Shown here in pieces: positions 1 through 7,178 of a stretch of DNA of 7,836 bases. The notes beneath the pieces were generated by a model. That model was not told the DNA's origin and did not search any database. It was given only the letters and a program-made list of their open reading frames with translations. The position numbers and the translations under genes are program-made. The stretch covers positions 1 to 7,836 of the forward strand of contig JAEWBL010000586.1 of the NCBI GenBank assembly GCA_023391175.1, in the 5' to 3' direction. This stretch comes from Pseudomonadota bacterium. Lineage in GTDB: Bacteria > Pseudomonadota > Alphaproteobacteria > Rhizobiales > Xanthobacteraceae. Positions within the stretch are counted from its first letter, which is position 1. Every line of letters starts with the position of its first letter.

Positions 1-375
1 GGCCTGGGCGAGGTTCGCCTGGGCCTGATCCACCGCGATCTTGAACGGGCGCTGGTCGATGGTGAAGAGGACGTCGCCCTCCTTCACCAGCTGGCCGTCG
101 GTGAAATGGATCTTGTCCAGATAGCCGGAAACGCGGGCGCGCAGGTTCACTTCATCGATGGCGATGAAGCGGCCGACATATTCGTCGGTATCGGTGACGG
201 ACGCAGGCGTGGGAGATGCCACGGTCACCTGGGGCGGCGGAGGCGCACCCTGCTGCTGCGCCGCAGGCTGGCCGCAGCCGGCAAGCGCCAGCGCGAGAGC
301 CAGCACGGGAAGGGCCGCAGCGGCAGAAGTGAAATGGCTGGGGACCGAAAGACGCGGGGCAGGCGACATGGGCAT
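1..375 (-). CDS. RND efflux periplasmic adaptor subunit (HlyD/AcrA-like lipoprotein), N-terminal part only
   Basis: This is the first 125 codons of a periplasmic adaptor (membrane fusion protein) that would link an inner-membrane RND pump to an outer-membrane channel. The reading frame is open to the window edge, so the C-terminus lies outside. The N-terminus has a hydrophobic signal segment (about residues 17-32) ending in a lipobox LAGC with the lipidated Cys at residue 34, followed by a Gln/Pro-rich linker (36-49). The early adaptor beta-barrel strand (EYVGRF, 65-70) and the first half of a lipoyl-like domain (RVSGYL at 81-86, DGQLVKEGD at 93-101, LFTID at 103-107) then lead into the start of the alpha-hairpin (about 112 on). 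ATG at 375 sits 4 nt after AGGAG, and a second in-frame ATG at 369 sits 10 nt after it, so either may be used. The pump gene would be expected further downstream on the minus strand. The substrate cannot be inferred. Confidence 0.9.
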   Translation of the reverse strand, partial: MPMSPAPRLSVPSHFTSAAAALPVLALALALAGCGQPAAQQQGAPPPPQVTVASPTPASVTDTDEYVGRFIAIDEVNLRARVSGYLDKIHFTDGQLVKEGDVLFTIDQRPFKIAVDQAQANLAQA

Positions 376-404
376 CCGGCTCCTGGACGGACGGGTGTCC
401 GCGC

Positions 405-413
405 ATAATTATT
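405..413 (-). promoter_or_regulatory. -10-like AT-rich island upstream of the efflux adaptor gene
   Basis: In a GC-rich context, the minus strand reads AATAAT (413 to 408), five of six matches to the TATAAT consensus, about 33 nt before the adaptor ATG at 375. The overlapping plus-strand bases 405-412 (ATAATTAT) form a perfect 8-bp palindrome that could also be a repressor half-site cluster. I find no matching -35 hexamer at 16-18 nt, so this is a candidate only, possibly activator-dependent. Confidence 0.3.
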
Positions 414-496
414 TCGGAGAAGGTTCGGCACCTCCCGCAACCGATGAGCCGAGACCGGAAAATCGTCGGATCGATAGCACAGCGGGCGTGCGATGC

Positions 497-519
497 AAAA
501 GGGCAGATTTCCCGTCTGC
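497..519 (-). terminator. Weak candidate terminator after murJ
   Basis: On the minus strand, downstream of the murJ stop (551), GCAGA (519-515) pairs with TCTGC (507-503) across a 7-nt loop and is followed two bases later by TTTT (500-497). The 5-bp stem and short T-run are weak. Position, between murJ and the promoter-like island of the adaptor gene, is the main support. If it does not terminate, the adaptor gene could be read from murJ. Confidence 0.3.
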
Positions 520-550
520 GGACTTTCATACCGGCCCGCCATGCGGCGGC

Positions 551-2098
551 TCAGCCGGCGCGCGGTGCCCGGCGGCCGATCACACCCGCGATGAACCCGC
601 GGCCGAGAAGCAGCCACAGCCCCGCAAGATAGGCGGCGCCGCCCCCCGTTACCACCAGCGCAAGCATGACTTCCTCGCGCGCCCACATGCCGGCAGGCAG
701 CGCCGCCGATGCCGCCGCCTGGACCCCCACCAGCGCCGCACCCACCACGACCAACAGCGCCGCGAGGCGCACCAGGTGCCCGCCGAGCGCCGCATCGCCC
801 ACGGGATAACCCCGGCGGACGGCGAACAGCACGAGCAGGCCCACATTGATCCAGCCGCCCACTGCTGTGGCGAAGGCGAGGCCCACCTGGGCGAGGCTGC
901 CCATGAGCGCGAACTTGAGCGCCACGTTGAGCGCCACCGCGCTGAGCGAGGCGATCATGGGCGTCTTGGTGTCGCCCCGCGCGTGGAACGGGGCGATGAA
1001 GGCGCGCACCACCACGAAGGCGAGGAGGCCGACGCCATAGGCTCTGAGCGTCGCCGCGGCATCCGCCGCATCCGCGACCGTGAAGGCGCCGCGGGCGAAC
1101 AGGGCCCGCATGGTCAGGTCCGGCACGAGAAGGGCCGCGGCAACGAACGGAATGGCGAGCAGCGCCGCCAGCTCGATGGACCGCGCCTGGGCGTGGGCCG
1201 CACCCGCATCGTCCTTGGCGGCGAGGCGGCGGGACATCTCCGGCAACAGCACGGTACCGACCGCGATGCCGACCACGCCGATGGGCAGTTGGTTGATGCG
1301 GTCCGCATAATAGAGCGCCGAGAGCGCACCCACCGGCAGGAAGGTGGCGATGATGGTGTCGGCGAAGAGGGCGATCTGCACCCCGGCCGAGCCGATGATG
1401 GCCGGCCCCAGCGCCTTGAGGAACTGCCGCGTGCCGGGATCGAGCTTCGGCCGCGCGAAGCGCAGCCCGATGCCGTGCCGCTCGGCGTCGATCCCGACGA
1501 CGAACAGCTGCGCCACGCCCGAAATCAGCACGCCCCAGGCCGCCGCATGGCCGGCCGTGGGGAACAGCGCTGCACCGAGCAGGGTGCTCACCATGCACAC
1601 ATTGAGCAGGATGGGCGCGGCGGCAGCCACGGCGAAGCGGTCGGAGGCATTGAGTGCGCCTGTCACCAGCGTCGCGATGGAGATGAGCGCCAGATAGGGA
1701 AAGGTAATGCGGGTGAGCGTGACCGCGAGGTCGAAGCGTTGGCCGTCCTCCGCGAGGCCGGGCGCCAGCAGCGACACGAATTGCGGCGTGAAGCCCAGCG
1801 CCAGCGCCAGCAGCACCGCGTGAACGAGCGTCATGGCGGTAAGGATTTCGTCGGCGAACCCGCGCGCCACCGGCACCCCGTCCTGCTCCCGGAGCCGGGC
1901 GTAGGTGGGCACGAAGGCGGCGTTGAACGCCCCTTCCGCGAAGATGGCGCGGAAATGGTTCGGCAGGCGGAAGGCGATGAGGAAGGCGTCGGCCACCGGC
2001 CCGGCGCCGAGCACCGCCGCCATCACCACGTCGCGGATGAAGCCGGCGAGGCGCGAGAGCAGCGTCAGGCCGCCGACGGAGAGGATGTTGCGGAACAT
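551..2098 (-). CDS. murJ: Lipid II flippase MurJ (MviN family)
   Basis: This 515-residue protein belongs to the MurJ/MviN branch of the MOP exporter superfamily, which moves lipid II across the inner membrane for peptidoglycan synthesis. Length fits the family, which has 14 membrane segments, and hydrophobic segments are spread through the whole protein. The N-terminus carries the family signature: SRLAGFIRD (residues 15-23), GAGPVADAF (31-39) and the stretch LPNHFR then IFAEGAF (45-58). Arg16, Arg22, Asp37 and Arg50 align by eye with Escherichia coli MurJ Arg18, Arg24, Asp39 and Arg52, which are functionally important residues. The ATG at 2098 gives the canonical MFRN start, but the preceding bases (CCCACACCCC) contain no Shine-Dalgarno sequence, so initiation may be weak. 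The gene lies 105 nt downstream of the Uma2 gene. That gap has no clear terminator and only a poor promoter match, so read-through from the ispH block is possible but unproven. Often glnD precedes murJ in related bacteria; it is not here. Confidence 0.96.
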   Translation of the reverse strand: MFRNILSVGGLTLLSRLAGFIRDVVMAAVLGAGPVADAFLIAFRLPNHFRAIFAEGAFNAAFVPTYARLREQDGVPVARGFADEILTAMTLVHAVLLALALGFTPQFVSLLAPGLAEDGQRFDLAVTLTRITFPYLALISIATLVTGALNASDRFAVAAAAPILLNVCMVSTLLGAALFPTAGHAAAWGVLISGVAQLFVVGIDAERHGIGLRFARPKLDPGTRQFLKALGPAIIGSAGVQIALFADTIIATFLPVGALSALYYADRINQLPIGVVGIAVGTVLLPEMSRRLAAKDDAGAAHAQARSIELAALLAIPFVAAALLVPDLTMRALFARGAFTVADAADAAATLRAYGVGLLAFVVVRAFIAPFHARGDTKTPMIASLSAVALNVALKFALMGSLAQVGLAFATAVGGWINVGLLVLFAVRRGYPVGDAALGGHLVRLAALLVVVGAALVGVQAAASAALPAGMWAREEVMLALVVTGGGAAYLAGLWLLLGRGFIAGVIGRRAPRAG

Positions 2099-2203
2099 GG
2101 GGTGTGGGCGGCCGGCGCTCTGGCGAAAGGGTGGCCGGACCCTAATGGCCCGCGCGTGGCAAGGAAAGTCCTACACCGCAGCCGCGACGCGGCAAGAAAA
2201 GCC

Positions 2204-2797
2204 TCAGCCCGCTGCCACCGCCTCGCCCTCGGCGGGAAAGGTGAGCCGGTCGTAAAGTTCGGCCATGGTGAGGCTCGCCGCGATCTCCGGCAGGTCGAAG
2301 CCGCCGTCGAGCCCCTGGACCTCCTCAAGCTCCCAGCCTGCGGCTCCGCGCCGCCAGAGCAGGGCGTGGGGCACGTCCGGTTCCACGAGCAGGATGTAGG
2401 CGAGACCGGGGACAGATTTGTATTCCTCGAGCTTGCGCACGAGGTCGATGCCGCGCGTGGAGGGAGAGAGGACTTCCACGACCATGCGGGGGTCGGAAAG
2501 CTGCTGCGCACGGTCGTCGAGCTTCCCGCAACTGACACTCACGTCCGGCCGCCGCACGTTCCCGTTGGGGACGACGATGGCGAGGTCGTCGGTGGACGCG
2601 CGGCAGGGCGAGCCGCGGAGCTTGGAATGGAGACTCGCGAGGATGTTGACCAGCACGAGGTCGTGCCGCTGGCTCGCGCCCGTCATCGCCCGCACGAGAG
2701 CCCCGTCCACCAGTTCGTAGCGCACGCCCTCCTCGCCGCGATAGGCGAAGAATTCGGCGATGCTCATGGGCTGGAAGGCGCGCGCGCGGTTCGACAT
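2204..2797 (-). CDS. Uma2 family (DUF820) PD-(D/E)XK nuclease-fold protein
   Basis: This 197-residue protein matches the Uma2/DUF820 family, a restriction-endonuclease-like fold found in many bacteria with no settled biological role. Visible family features, in order, are YELVDG (27-32, with Glu28), His45 in QRHD, RRPDV (82-86, with Asp85), VVEVLSPST (106-114, with Glu108) and RKLEEY (121-126, with Lys122), then GLAYILLVEPD (131-141). Asp85, Glu108 and Lys122 fit the expected PD-(D/E)XK metal and catalytic positions, so the active site looks intact. Length is normal. The ATG at 2797 has a good GGGAG (2809-2805) 7 nt upstream. It starts 43 nt after rnhA on the same strand and ends 105 nt before murJ, so it may be co-transcribed with the housekeeping genes. 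Codon use does not obviously differ from its neighbours. Nuclease activity is inferred from the fold; the target is unknown. Confidence 0.88.
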   Translation of the reverse strand: MSNRARAFQPMSIAEFFAYRGEEGVRYELVDGALVRAMTGASQRHDLVLVNILASLHSKLRGSPCRASTDDLAIVVPNGNVRRPDVSVSCGKLDDRAQQLSDPRMVVEVLSPSTRGIDLVRKLEEYKSVPGLAYILLVEPDVPHALLWRRGAAGWELEEVQGLDGGFDLPEIAASLTMAELYDRLTFPAEGEAVAAG

Positions 2798-2840
2798 CAG
2801 GAAACTCCCGCACGAAGCCTAGCACGAAAGCGTCCGCCCC

Positions 2841-3296
2841 TCACCCGCCGAGGCGGGCCTTCAGCTTGAACGGGGCCATGCCCTCGCGGGCGAGCTCGTC
2901 GGCGCGCTCGTTCTCGGGGTGGCCAGCGTGGCCCTTCACCCAGTGCCAGCGAATCTCGTGGCGCTTCAGCGCCTCGTCGAGCCGCTCCCACAAATCCTGG
3001 TTCTTCACCGGCTTCTTGTCGGCGGTGCGCCAGCCGTTGCGCTTCCAGCCGTGCATCCACTTGGTGACGCCGTTCTTCAGATATTCGCTGTCGGTGTGCA
3101 GATCGACCGCGCACGGCTCCTTGAGCGCCTCAAGGGCCGAGATGGCGCCCATCAGTTCCACGCGGTTGTTGGTGGTCAGCCCCTCGCCGCCGCAGAGTGG
3201 TTTCTCGTGGGCGCCGAAGCGCAAAAGCGCGCCCCAGCCGCCGGGGCCGGGATTGCCGGAGCAGGCCCCGTCGGTAAAGATCTCCACGGCCTTCAT
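2841..3296 (-). CDS. rnhA: Ribonuclease HI
   Basis: This 151-residue cytoplasmic enzyme degrades the RNA strand of RNA-DNA hybrids, for example at Okazaki primers and R-loops. The full active site is present with a one-residue offset from Escherichia coli RNase HI: Asp9 ([16 protein letters not shown]), Glu47 (NNRVELMG), Asp69 (HTDSEYL), His123 in the KGHAGH loop and Asp133 (NERADELA). The basic protrusion that binds the hybrid is also visible ([11 protein letters not shown], 80-90). Length is typical. Its ATG overlaps the thrB stop as ATGA (3296-3293), and no good Shine-Dalgarno sequence is placed for this ATG, so translation is probably coupled to thrB. Confidence 0.98.
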   Translation of the reverse strand: MKAVEIFTDGACSGNPGPGGWGALLRFGAHEKPLCGGEGLTTNNRVELMGAISALEALKEPCAVDLHTDSEYLKNGVTKWMHGWKRNGWRTADKKPVKNQDLWERLDEALKRHEIRWHWVKGHAGHPENERADELAREGMAPFKLKARLGG

Positions 3297-4258
3297 GCGG
3301 CGAGACCGTAGTCCTGCGCCCGCTCCACCGCCTGGTGGAAGCGCAGCTTCTTCAGATATTCAAGCGGGTCCTTGGGCCGCACCAGCGCCCCCTCCGGAAC
3401 GTTCAGCCAGTCCACGAGGCGGGTCAGCAGGAAGCGCAGCGCCGCACCGCGCGCGAGGCGCGGGAGCGCCGCCTTCTCATCCTCGGAGAGGGGTCGCACG
3501 GCCTCGTAGCCCGCCAGCAAGGCCCGCCCCTTGGTGACGTTGTAGGCGCCGTCCGCCTCGAAGCACCATGCGTTCAGGCAGATGGCCACGTCGTAGGCGA
3601 GAAAGTCGGTGCAGGCGAAATAGAAGTCGATGATCCCCGAGAGCTGGTCGTCGAGGAAGAAGGCATTGTCCGGGAAGAGATCGGCATGAATGACGCCGGA
3701 GGACAGACCCTGCGGCCAGTTCGCCTCCAGCACGCCAAGCTCGGCCGCGACGGTCTCCGACAGGCCCGGCGCCACCGTATCGGCCGCGGCGCCGGCCGCC
3801 TCGAACAGCGGCCGCCAGCCGGCGACGGAAAGCGCATTGGTCCGCTTCAGCGAGAAGTCCGCTCCGGCGAGATGTAGGCGCGCAAGGCCGCGCCCAAGCT
3901 CCGCGCAGTGGTGGGCCGTGGGCCGTCGCACCGAGACGCCGGGCAGGAAGGTGACCATGGCCGCCGGCCGCCCCGCGATTTCCGCGAGGATGGCGCCGGA
4001 GCGTGCCGCCACCGGCTCGGGACAGGAGAGCCCGCGCGCCGCCAGATGCTGCATGAGACCGACGAAGAAGGGCAGGTCTTCGCGCCGCACCCGCTTCTCG
4101 TAGAGGGTGAGGATGTAGCTTCCCGTCGTGGTCTGGACCAGGAAGTTGGAATTCTCCACACCCTCGGCGATGCCGTGGAAGGAAGTGAGGGTGCCGATGT
4201 CGTAGCTGGCCAGGAACGCTTCCAGCTCGGCCGGCGCCACATCCGTATAGACAGCCAC
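3293..4258 (-). CDS. thrB: Homoserine kinase, ThrB type II (aminoglycoside phosphotransferase-like fold)
   Basis: This 321-residue enzyme phosphorylates homoserine with ATP to O-phosphohomoserine, the step before threonine synthase. It belongs to the kinase-like (APH/choline kinase fold) homoserine kinase family usual in Alphaproteobacteria, not the GHMP-type ThrB of Escherichia coli. Visible features are the N-lobe nucleotide-binding region ([11 protein letters not shown], 29-39, and LTLYEKR, 50-56), the catalytic loop HADLFPDN (191-198, catalytic Asp193 and Asn198) and the metal-binding IIDF (209-212, Asp211), followed by [10 protein letters not shown] (222-231). The start is a GTG at 4258. 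A GGAG sequence 6 nt before it spans the ispH stop codon, and only 3 nt separate the ispH stop from this start, so the two genes are almost certainly translated from one message. Its 3' end overlaps the rnhA start by 4 nt. Confidence 0.96.
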   Translation of the reverse strand: MAVYTDVAPAELEAFLASYDIGTLTSFHGIAEGVENSNFLVQTTTGSYILTLYEKRVRREDLPFFVGLMQHLAARGLSCPEPVAARSGAILAEIAGRPAAMVTFLPGVSVRRPTAHHCAELGRGLARLHLAGADFSLKRTNALSVAGWRPLFEAAGAAADTVAPGLSETVAAELGVLEANWPQGLSSGVIHADLFPDNAFFLDDQLSGIIDFYFACTDFLAYDVAICLNAWCFEADGAYNVTKGRALLAGYEAVRPLSEDEKAALPRLARGAALRFLLTRLVDWLNVPEGALVRPKDPLEYLKKLRFHQAVERAQDYGLAA

Positions 4259-4261
4259 GCT

Positions 4262-5266
4262 CTACTCCGCCGCCGCATCCGGCCGCAGCACGCGCGGCAA
4301 GGGGAAAAACACGTCCTCTTCCGTGGAGGTCACGGTCTCCACGGTCACGTCGTAGCGTGCGGCGAAGGCGTCGATGATCTCCTCCACCAGCACTTCCGGG
4401 GCCGAGGCTCCAGCGGTGACGCCGAGGCTGGAAAGACCTGAGAACACCGACCAGTCGATGTCCGCTGCCCGCTGCACCAGAGCCGCGCGCGGGCACCCGG
4501 CCCGTTCCGCTGCCTCGCGCAGGCGCTGGGAATTGGACGAATTGGGCGCGCCCACCACGATGACCGCGTCCACCTTCGGCGCGATGACCTTCACGGCCTC
4601 CTGCCGGTTGGTGGTGGCGTAGCAGATGTCTTCCTTGTGTGGCTCGGAGAGCTTGGGGAAGCGCCGGCGCAGAATGGCGACCATCTCCGCCGTGTCGTCC
4701 AGCGCCAGGGTGGTCTGCGTCACATAGGCGAGATTGTCTGGGTCCGGCGGCGTCACCCGCTCGGCCTCCTCGGCCGTCTCGATCAGGGTGAAGGCGCCGT
4801 CCGGCAATTGGCCTATGGTGCCCACCACCTCGGGATGGCCCTTGTGACCGATGAGGAGGATGTGGCGGCCGCGCTTGAAATGAACCTGCGCCTCGCGATG
4901 CACCTTGGTGACCAGCGGGCAGGTGGCATCGATGGCGAAGAGGTTGCGGCCGGCGGCCGCCTCGGGCACCGACTTGGGCACGCCATGGGCGGAGAAGATG
5001 ACCGGCGCGGTGGTATCCGGCACCTCGTCCAGCTCCTCGACGAAAATGGCGCCCTTCCGCTTCAGGTCTTCCACCACATACTTGTTGTGCACGATCTCGT
5101 GCCGCACGTAGACGGGCGCGCCGTAGAGCTTGAGCGCCTGCTCCACGGCGTCGATGGCGCGCACGACGCCGGCGCAGAAGCCGCGCGGCGCCGCGAGGAG
5201 GACTTTCAGCGCCGGCCTTGCGGCGGGCGCGACGGCACGGTCGGGCACGATCGGGGTGTCGGACAT
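4262..5266 (-). CDS. ispH: 4-hydroxy-3-methylbut-2-enyl diphosphate reductase IspH (LytB)
   Basis: IspH is the last enzyme of the MEP pathway. It reduces HMBPP to isopentenyl and dimethylallyl diphosphate using a [4Fe-4S] cluster. The 334-residue protein has the three cluster cysteines: Cys31 (PRGFCAG), Cys116 (DATCPLV) and Cys215 (EDICYATTN). Substrate-pocket residues expected from the family are also present: His60 (EIVHN), His94 (FSAHG), His144 and Glu146 (GHKGHPE), and the SSNS motif at 243-246. The protein carries a non-conserved N-terminal extension of about 20 residues before KVLLAAPRG. The ATG at 5266 is the only standard start that includes this extension, but a strong AAGGAGG lies 15 nt upstream of it, further than normal. 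This is the first gene of the ispH-thrB-rnhA block, and a TTGACA sits at 5301-5296 upstream without a good -10. Confidence 0.97.
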   Translation of the reverse strand: MSDTPIVPDRAVAPAARPALKVLLAAPRGFCAGVVRAIDAVEQALKLYGAPVYVRHEIVHNKYVVEDLKRKGAIFVEELDEVPDTTAPVIFSAHGVPKSVPEAAAGRNLFAIDATCPLVTKVHREAQVHFKRGRHILLIGHKGHPEVVGTIGQLPDGAFTLIETAEEAERVTPPDPDNLAYVTQTTLALDDTAEMVAILRRRFPKLSEPHKEDICYATTNRQEAVKVIAPKVDAVIVVGAPNSSNSQRLREAAERAGCPRAALVQRAADIDWSVFSGLSSLGVTAGASAPEVLVEEIIDAFAARYDVTVETVTSTEEDVFFPLPRVLRPDAAAE

Positions 5267-5281
5267 GGCGCGAATTGGCGG

Positions 5282-5301
5282 CCTCCTTGGGCCGGTGTCA
5301 A
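5282..5301 (-). promoter_or_regulatory. TTGACA and displaced AAGGAGG ahead of ispH
   Basis: On the minus strand a perfect -35-like TTGACA (5301-5296) is followed by a full-strength Shine-Dalgarno AAGGAGG (5288-5282). The ribosome-binding sequence is 15 nt from the ispH ATG, against the usual 5-9 nt. An in-frame ATT codon at 5275-5273 sits 6 nt after it. At 17 nt from TTGACA the sequence is CCAATT, a poor -10; if it were used, transcription would begin at about the ATG, giving a nearly leaderless message. I cannot decide between these from sequence. Confidence 0.35.
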
Positions 5302-5340
5302 GCTTCTGGGGCGATTTCGGGGCCGACAGCGCCGTGGGAA

Positions 5341-5369
5341 TTGCAACTTGTGCCCCGCCCGCTTATGTT
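5341..5369 (+). promoter_or_regulatory. Candidate sigma-70-type promoter for trcR
   Basis: TTGCAA (5341-5346) and TATGTT (5364-5369) are separated by 17 nt, the ideal spacing for a housekeeping sigma factor. The hexamers match TTGACA and TATAAT at 4 of 6 positions each. The implied start near 5376 gives a leader of about 144 nt before trcR, containing a possible 7-bp hairpin at 5406-5426 (with one G-U pair). The -35 TTGCAA is itself a perfect palindrome, so it reads the same on the ispH side. Confidence 0.5.
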
Positions 5370-5519
5370 GGCGGCATCCCGGACACATGCGATGCATTCC
5401 GCGGTCCGCCCCGAAAGGTGGGGTGGCCAGGCGAAGACGCATATGCCCGCCACATTCTTCTCATGACCGGCGCGTCCCACCCGACGGGCCCGATAGACCA
5501 ACAAGCCGAAGAGGCCGTC

Positions 5520-6224
5520 ATGTCGAACGTACCTTTGATGCCCAAGGCCACCGCCGTCTGGCTCGTGGACAATACGGCGCTCTCCTTCGAGCAGATCGGC
5601 GACTTCTGCAAGCTGCACCCCCTTGAGGTGAAGGGCATCGCCGACGGCGAGGTGGCGCAGGGCATCAAGGGGCTCGACCCCATCTCCACCGGTCAGCTCT
5701 CCCGCGACGAGATCACCCTCGCCGAGAAGGACCCCAACCGCCGCCTCCGTCTGCTCGACCCCAAGGTGCGCCTGCCCGAGCAGAAGAAGCGGCGGGGCCC
5801 GCGCTACACCCCGGTGTCGCGCCGCCATGACCGGCCCAACGCCATCCTGTGGCTGCTGCGCAACCATGCCGAGCTGAAGGACGCGCAGATCATCCGCCTG
5901 GTGGGCACCACCAAGGCGACGATCCAGTCCATCCGCGACCGGACCCACTGGAACTCGCCCCAGCTCTCCCCCATGGACCCGGTGACGCTCGGCCTGTGCA
6001 GCCAGATCGACCTCGACCTGGAAGTCCAGCGCGCCGCCAAGGACCGTCCGGCCACCGCCGGCCATGAGGACCGTGGCGCCACCCTGCTGCCCGCCGATGT
6101 GACCACCGGCCACGAGGAGCCCGAGGAGGAGCCGCGCAAGGGGCGCGAGAGCCTCGACCTCGAGACCGTGTTCGCCAAGCTCGGCGGCTCGAAGAAGAAC
6201 GAGGCCGAGGACGACGAGGACTGA
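5520..6224 (+). CDS. trcR: Cell cycle transcriptional regulator TrcR (DUF1013 family)
   Basis: This 234-residue protein is a DUF1013 member. The family is characteristic of Alphaproteobacteria; in Caulobacter, TrcR associates with RNA polymerase and influences cell-cycle transcription. An N-terminal helix-turn-helix-like region (about residues 11-50, including LSFEQIGDFCKLHPLEVKGI) is followed by a basic segment (QKKRRGPRY, 89-97). A second helix-turn-helix-like region (about 107-142, including LVGTTKATIQSIRDRTHW) comes next. The tail from about 175 is low-complexity and acidic (EEPEEEP; ending NEAEDDED), and looks disordered apart from LDLETVFAKLG (212-222), a conserved-looking short helix. 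The frame is open upstream to 5130, but ATG at 5520 is chosen because the family starts with this MSNVPLMPKAT-type sequence and AAGAGG (5509-5514) is 5 nt upstream. It is transcribed divergently from ispH and ends at a strong terminator. Confidence 0.93.
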   Translation: MSNVPLMPKATAVWLVDNTALSFEQIGDFCKLHPLEVKGIADGEVAQGIKGLDPISTGQLSRDEITLAEKDPNRRLRLLDPKVRLPEQKKRRGPRYTPVSRRHDRPNAILWLLRNHAELKDAQIIRLVGTTKATIQSIRDRTHWNSPQLSPMDPVTLGLCSQIDLDLEVQRAAKDRPATAGHEDRGATLLPADVTTGHEEPEEEPRKGRESLDLETVFAKLGGSKKNEAEDDED

Positions 6225-6247
6225 GGCCTCCCGCACCGCTGGAAATG

Positions 6248-6281
6248 AAAATGCCCCGGCTCGGCCGGGGCATTTTTGTTT
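6248..6281. terminator. Bidirectional Rho-independent terminator between trcR and the stress protein gene
   Basis: Arms 6248-6260 and 6264-6276 form a perfect 13-bp stem with a 3-nt loop (TCG). The core is GCCCCGGC/GCCGGGGC, flanked by AAAA on the left and TTTTT then GTTT on the right. On the plus strand the T-run follows the trcR stop by about 50 nt. On the minus strand TTTTCATTTC follows the stem, so it can also end transcripts of the convergent gene whose stop is at 6307. Confidence 0.93.
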
Positions 6282-6306
6282 CAGGGCCGCGTGGGACGTG
6301 CCGCCC

Positions 6307-7137
6307 TCAATGGGCCATCAGCACCGGCACCGTCATGGTGTTCAGGATTTCGCGCGTGACGCCGCCGACGATCATCTCGCGCAGGCGGGAATGGTTGTAG
6401 CCGCCCATCACCACGAGGTCGGCGCCCTGGTCGGACACCTCATTGAGGATGGCCGAGGCCACTGACTCTCCCGAGCCCACCGGAAGCTTGCGCACGGTGG
6501 CGGACAGGCCGTGGCGCGACAGATGGCGGGCCACCTCGGCGCCGGCCGTGTCTTCGTCATCGGGGTGGGTGACCACCCGGAAGATCTCCACCACCTTGGT
6601 GCGATGCAGCAGAGGCAGGGCCTCCGCCAAAGCGCGCGCGGCCGGACGGCTGCCGTCCCAGGCCACCACCGCGCGCTCGGCGGTGAACGGCTTGGTCTGC
6701 ACGTAGGGCACGATGAGCACGGCGCGGCCGGACTCCATCAGCACCGTCTCCGAGATCACCTCTTCCGGGCCCGGCCGGTCGGGATCGGGCTGGGCGACGA
6801 CCGTGAGGTCATAGAGCCGCGCCAGTTCGGCGAAGCTGTTGGCCGCGACGCCGAGCGAGGCGGAGAGGCTGCGCACCTCGTGCGACAGCCCAGCGGCCGC
6901 AGCAGAGGCGGAGAAGCGCGCGGCGGCCTTTTCGGCGGCGGCCTGGTTCTCCAGCACCTGGGCATCGATGAAGTCGGTGGGCAGGGCGCCCATGTAGAAG
7001 GGCGGCACGTCGATCTCATAAGCCACCGACAGGCCCGTGAGATGGGCACCGAAGCTGGCGGCAAGGCTCGCCGCATAGTCGCAGGCGACGTCCGTCTCGA
7101 CCCCTTGGGCGAGATTGACCAGAATGTCGCGAATCAT
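6307..7137 (-). CDS. Universal stress protein, tandem UspA domains
   Basis: This 276-residue cytoplasmic protein has two fused Usp domains (about 1-147 and 154-276). Usp proteins bind ATP or dimerise and help cells survive stress, starvation or low oxygen; the exact function of this one is unknown. The second domain begins AVVAWDGS (156-163) and ends with the nucleotide-binding loop GGYNHSRLREMIVGGVT (245-261) and the closing strand VPVLMAH. The classic motif G-x2-G-x9-G-(S/T) is altered: Asn248 stands in place of the second Gly and Gly259 in place of Ser/Thr, although GGVT is common in this subgroup. The first domain begins DILVNLA (4-10) and lacks an obvious nucleotide loop, as is usual for tandem forms. 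The ATG at 7137 has no clear Shine-Dalgarno sequence, only GGGGG about 10 nt upstream. It converges on trcR with a shared terminator. An FNR/FixK-like box lies 69 nt upstream of the start. Confidence 0.92.
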   Translation of the reverse strand: MIRDILVNLAQGVETDVACDYAASLAASFGAHLTGLSVAYEIDVPPFYMGALPTDFIDAQVLENQAAAEKAAARFSASAAAAGLSHEVRSLSASLGVAANSFAELARLYDLTVVAQPDPDRPGPEEVISETVLMESGRAVLIVPYVQTKPFTAERAVVAWDGSRPAARALAEALPLLHRTKVVEIFRVVTHPDDEDTAGAEVARHLSRHGLSATVRKLPVGSGESVASAILNEVSDQGADLVVMGGYNHSRLREMIVGGVTREILNTMTVPVLMAH

Positions 7138-7178
7138 GTGGGAAGGCCCCCGTTCGGCCGTTTGAACGACGCGACCTT

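Noticed and set aside
2168..2196. Short GCCGC/GCGGC hairpin after the Uma2 stop as a terminator
   Set aside because: The stem is only about 5 bp and is not followed by a T-run on the minus strand.
2810..2828. GCACGAA direct repeat in the rnhA to Uma2 gap
   Set aside because: Two 7-bp copies at a 12-nt interval in a short spacer are easily explained by chance and fit no known operator.
158..2869. A 903-codon open frame on the plus strand opposite murJ and the Uma2 gene
   Set aside because: It is antisense to two confidently identified genes. Its translation is rich in Arg, Gly, His and Glu without domain signatures, as expected when the opposite strand is GC-rich with few stop codons in one phase.
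5130..5519. An upstream extension of trcR by 130 codons in the same frame
   Set aside because: The extension overlaps the ispH N-terminus antisense, includes the putative promoter, and does not resemble the family. The ATG at 5520 has a proper ribosome-binding site and the standard family start.
5298..6236. A 312-codon open frame on the minus strand opposite trcR
   Set aside because: It mirrors a recognised gene with family similarity, has no recognisable domain, and runs through the trcR promoter region; it is a shadow frame.
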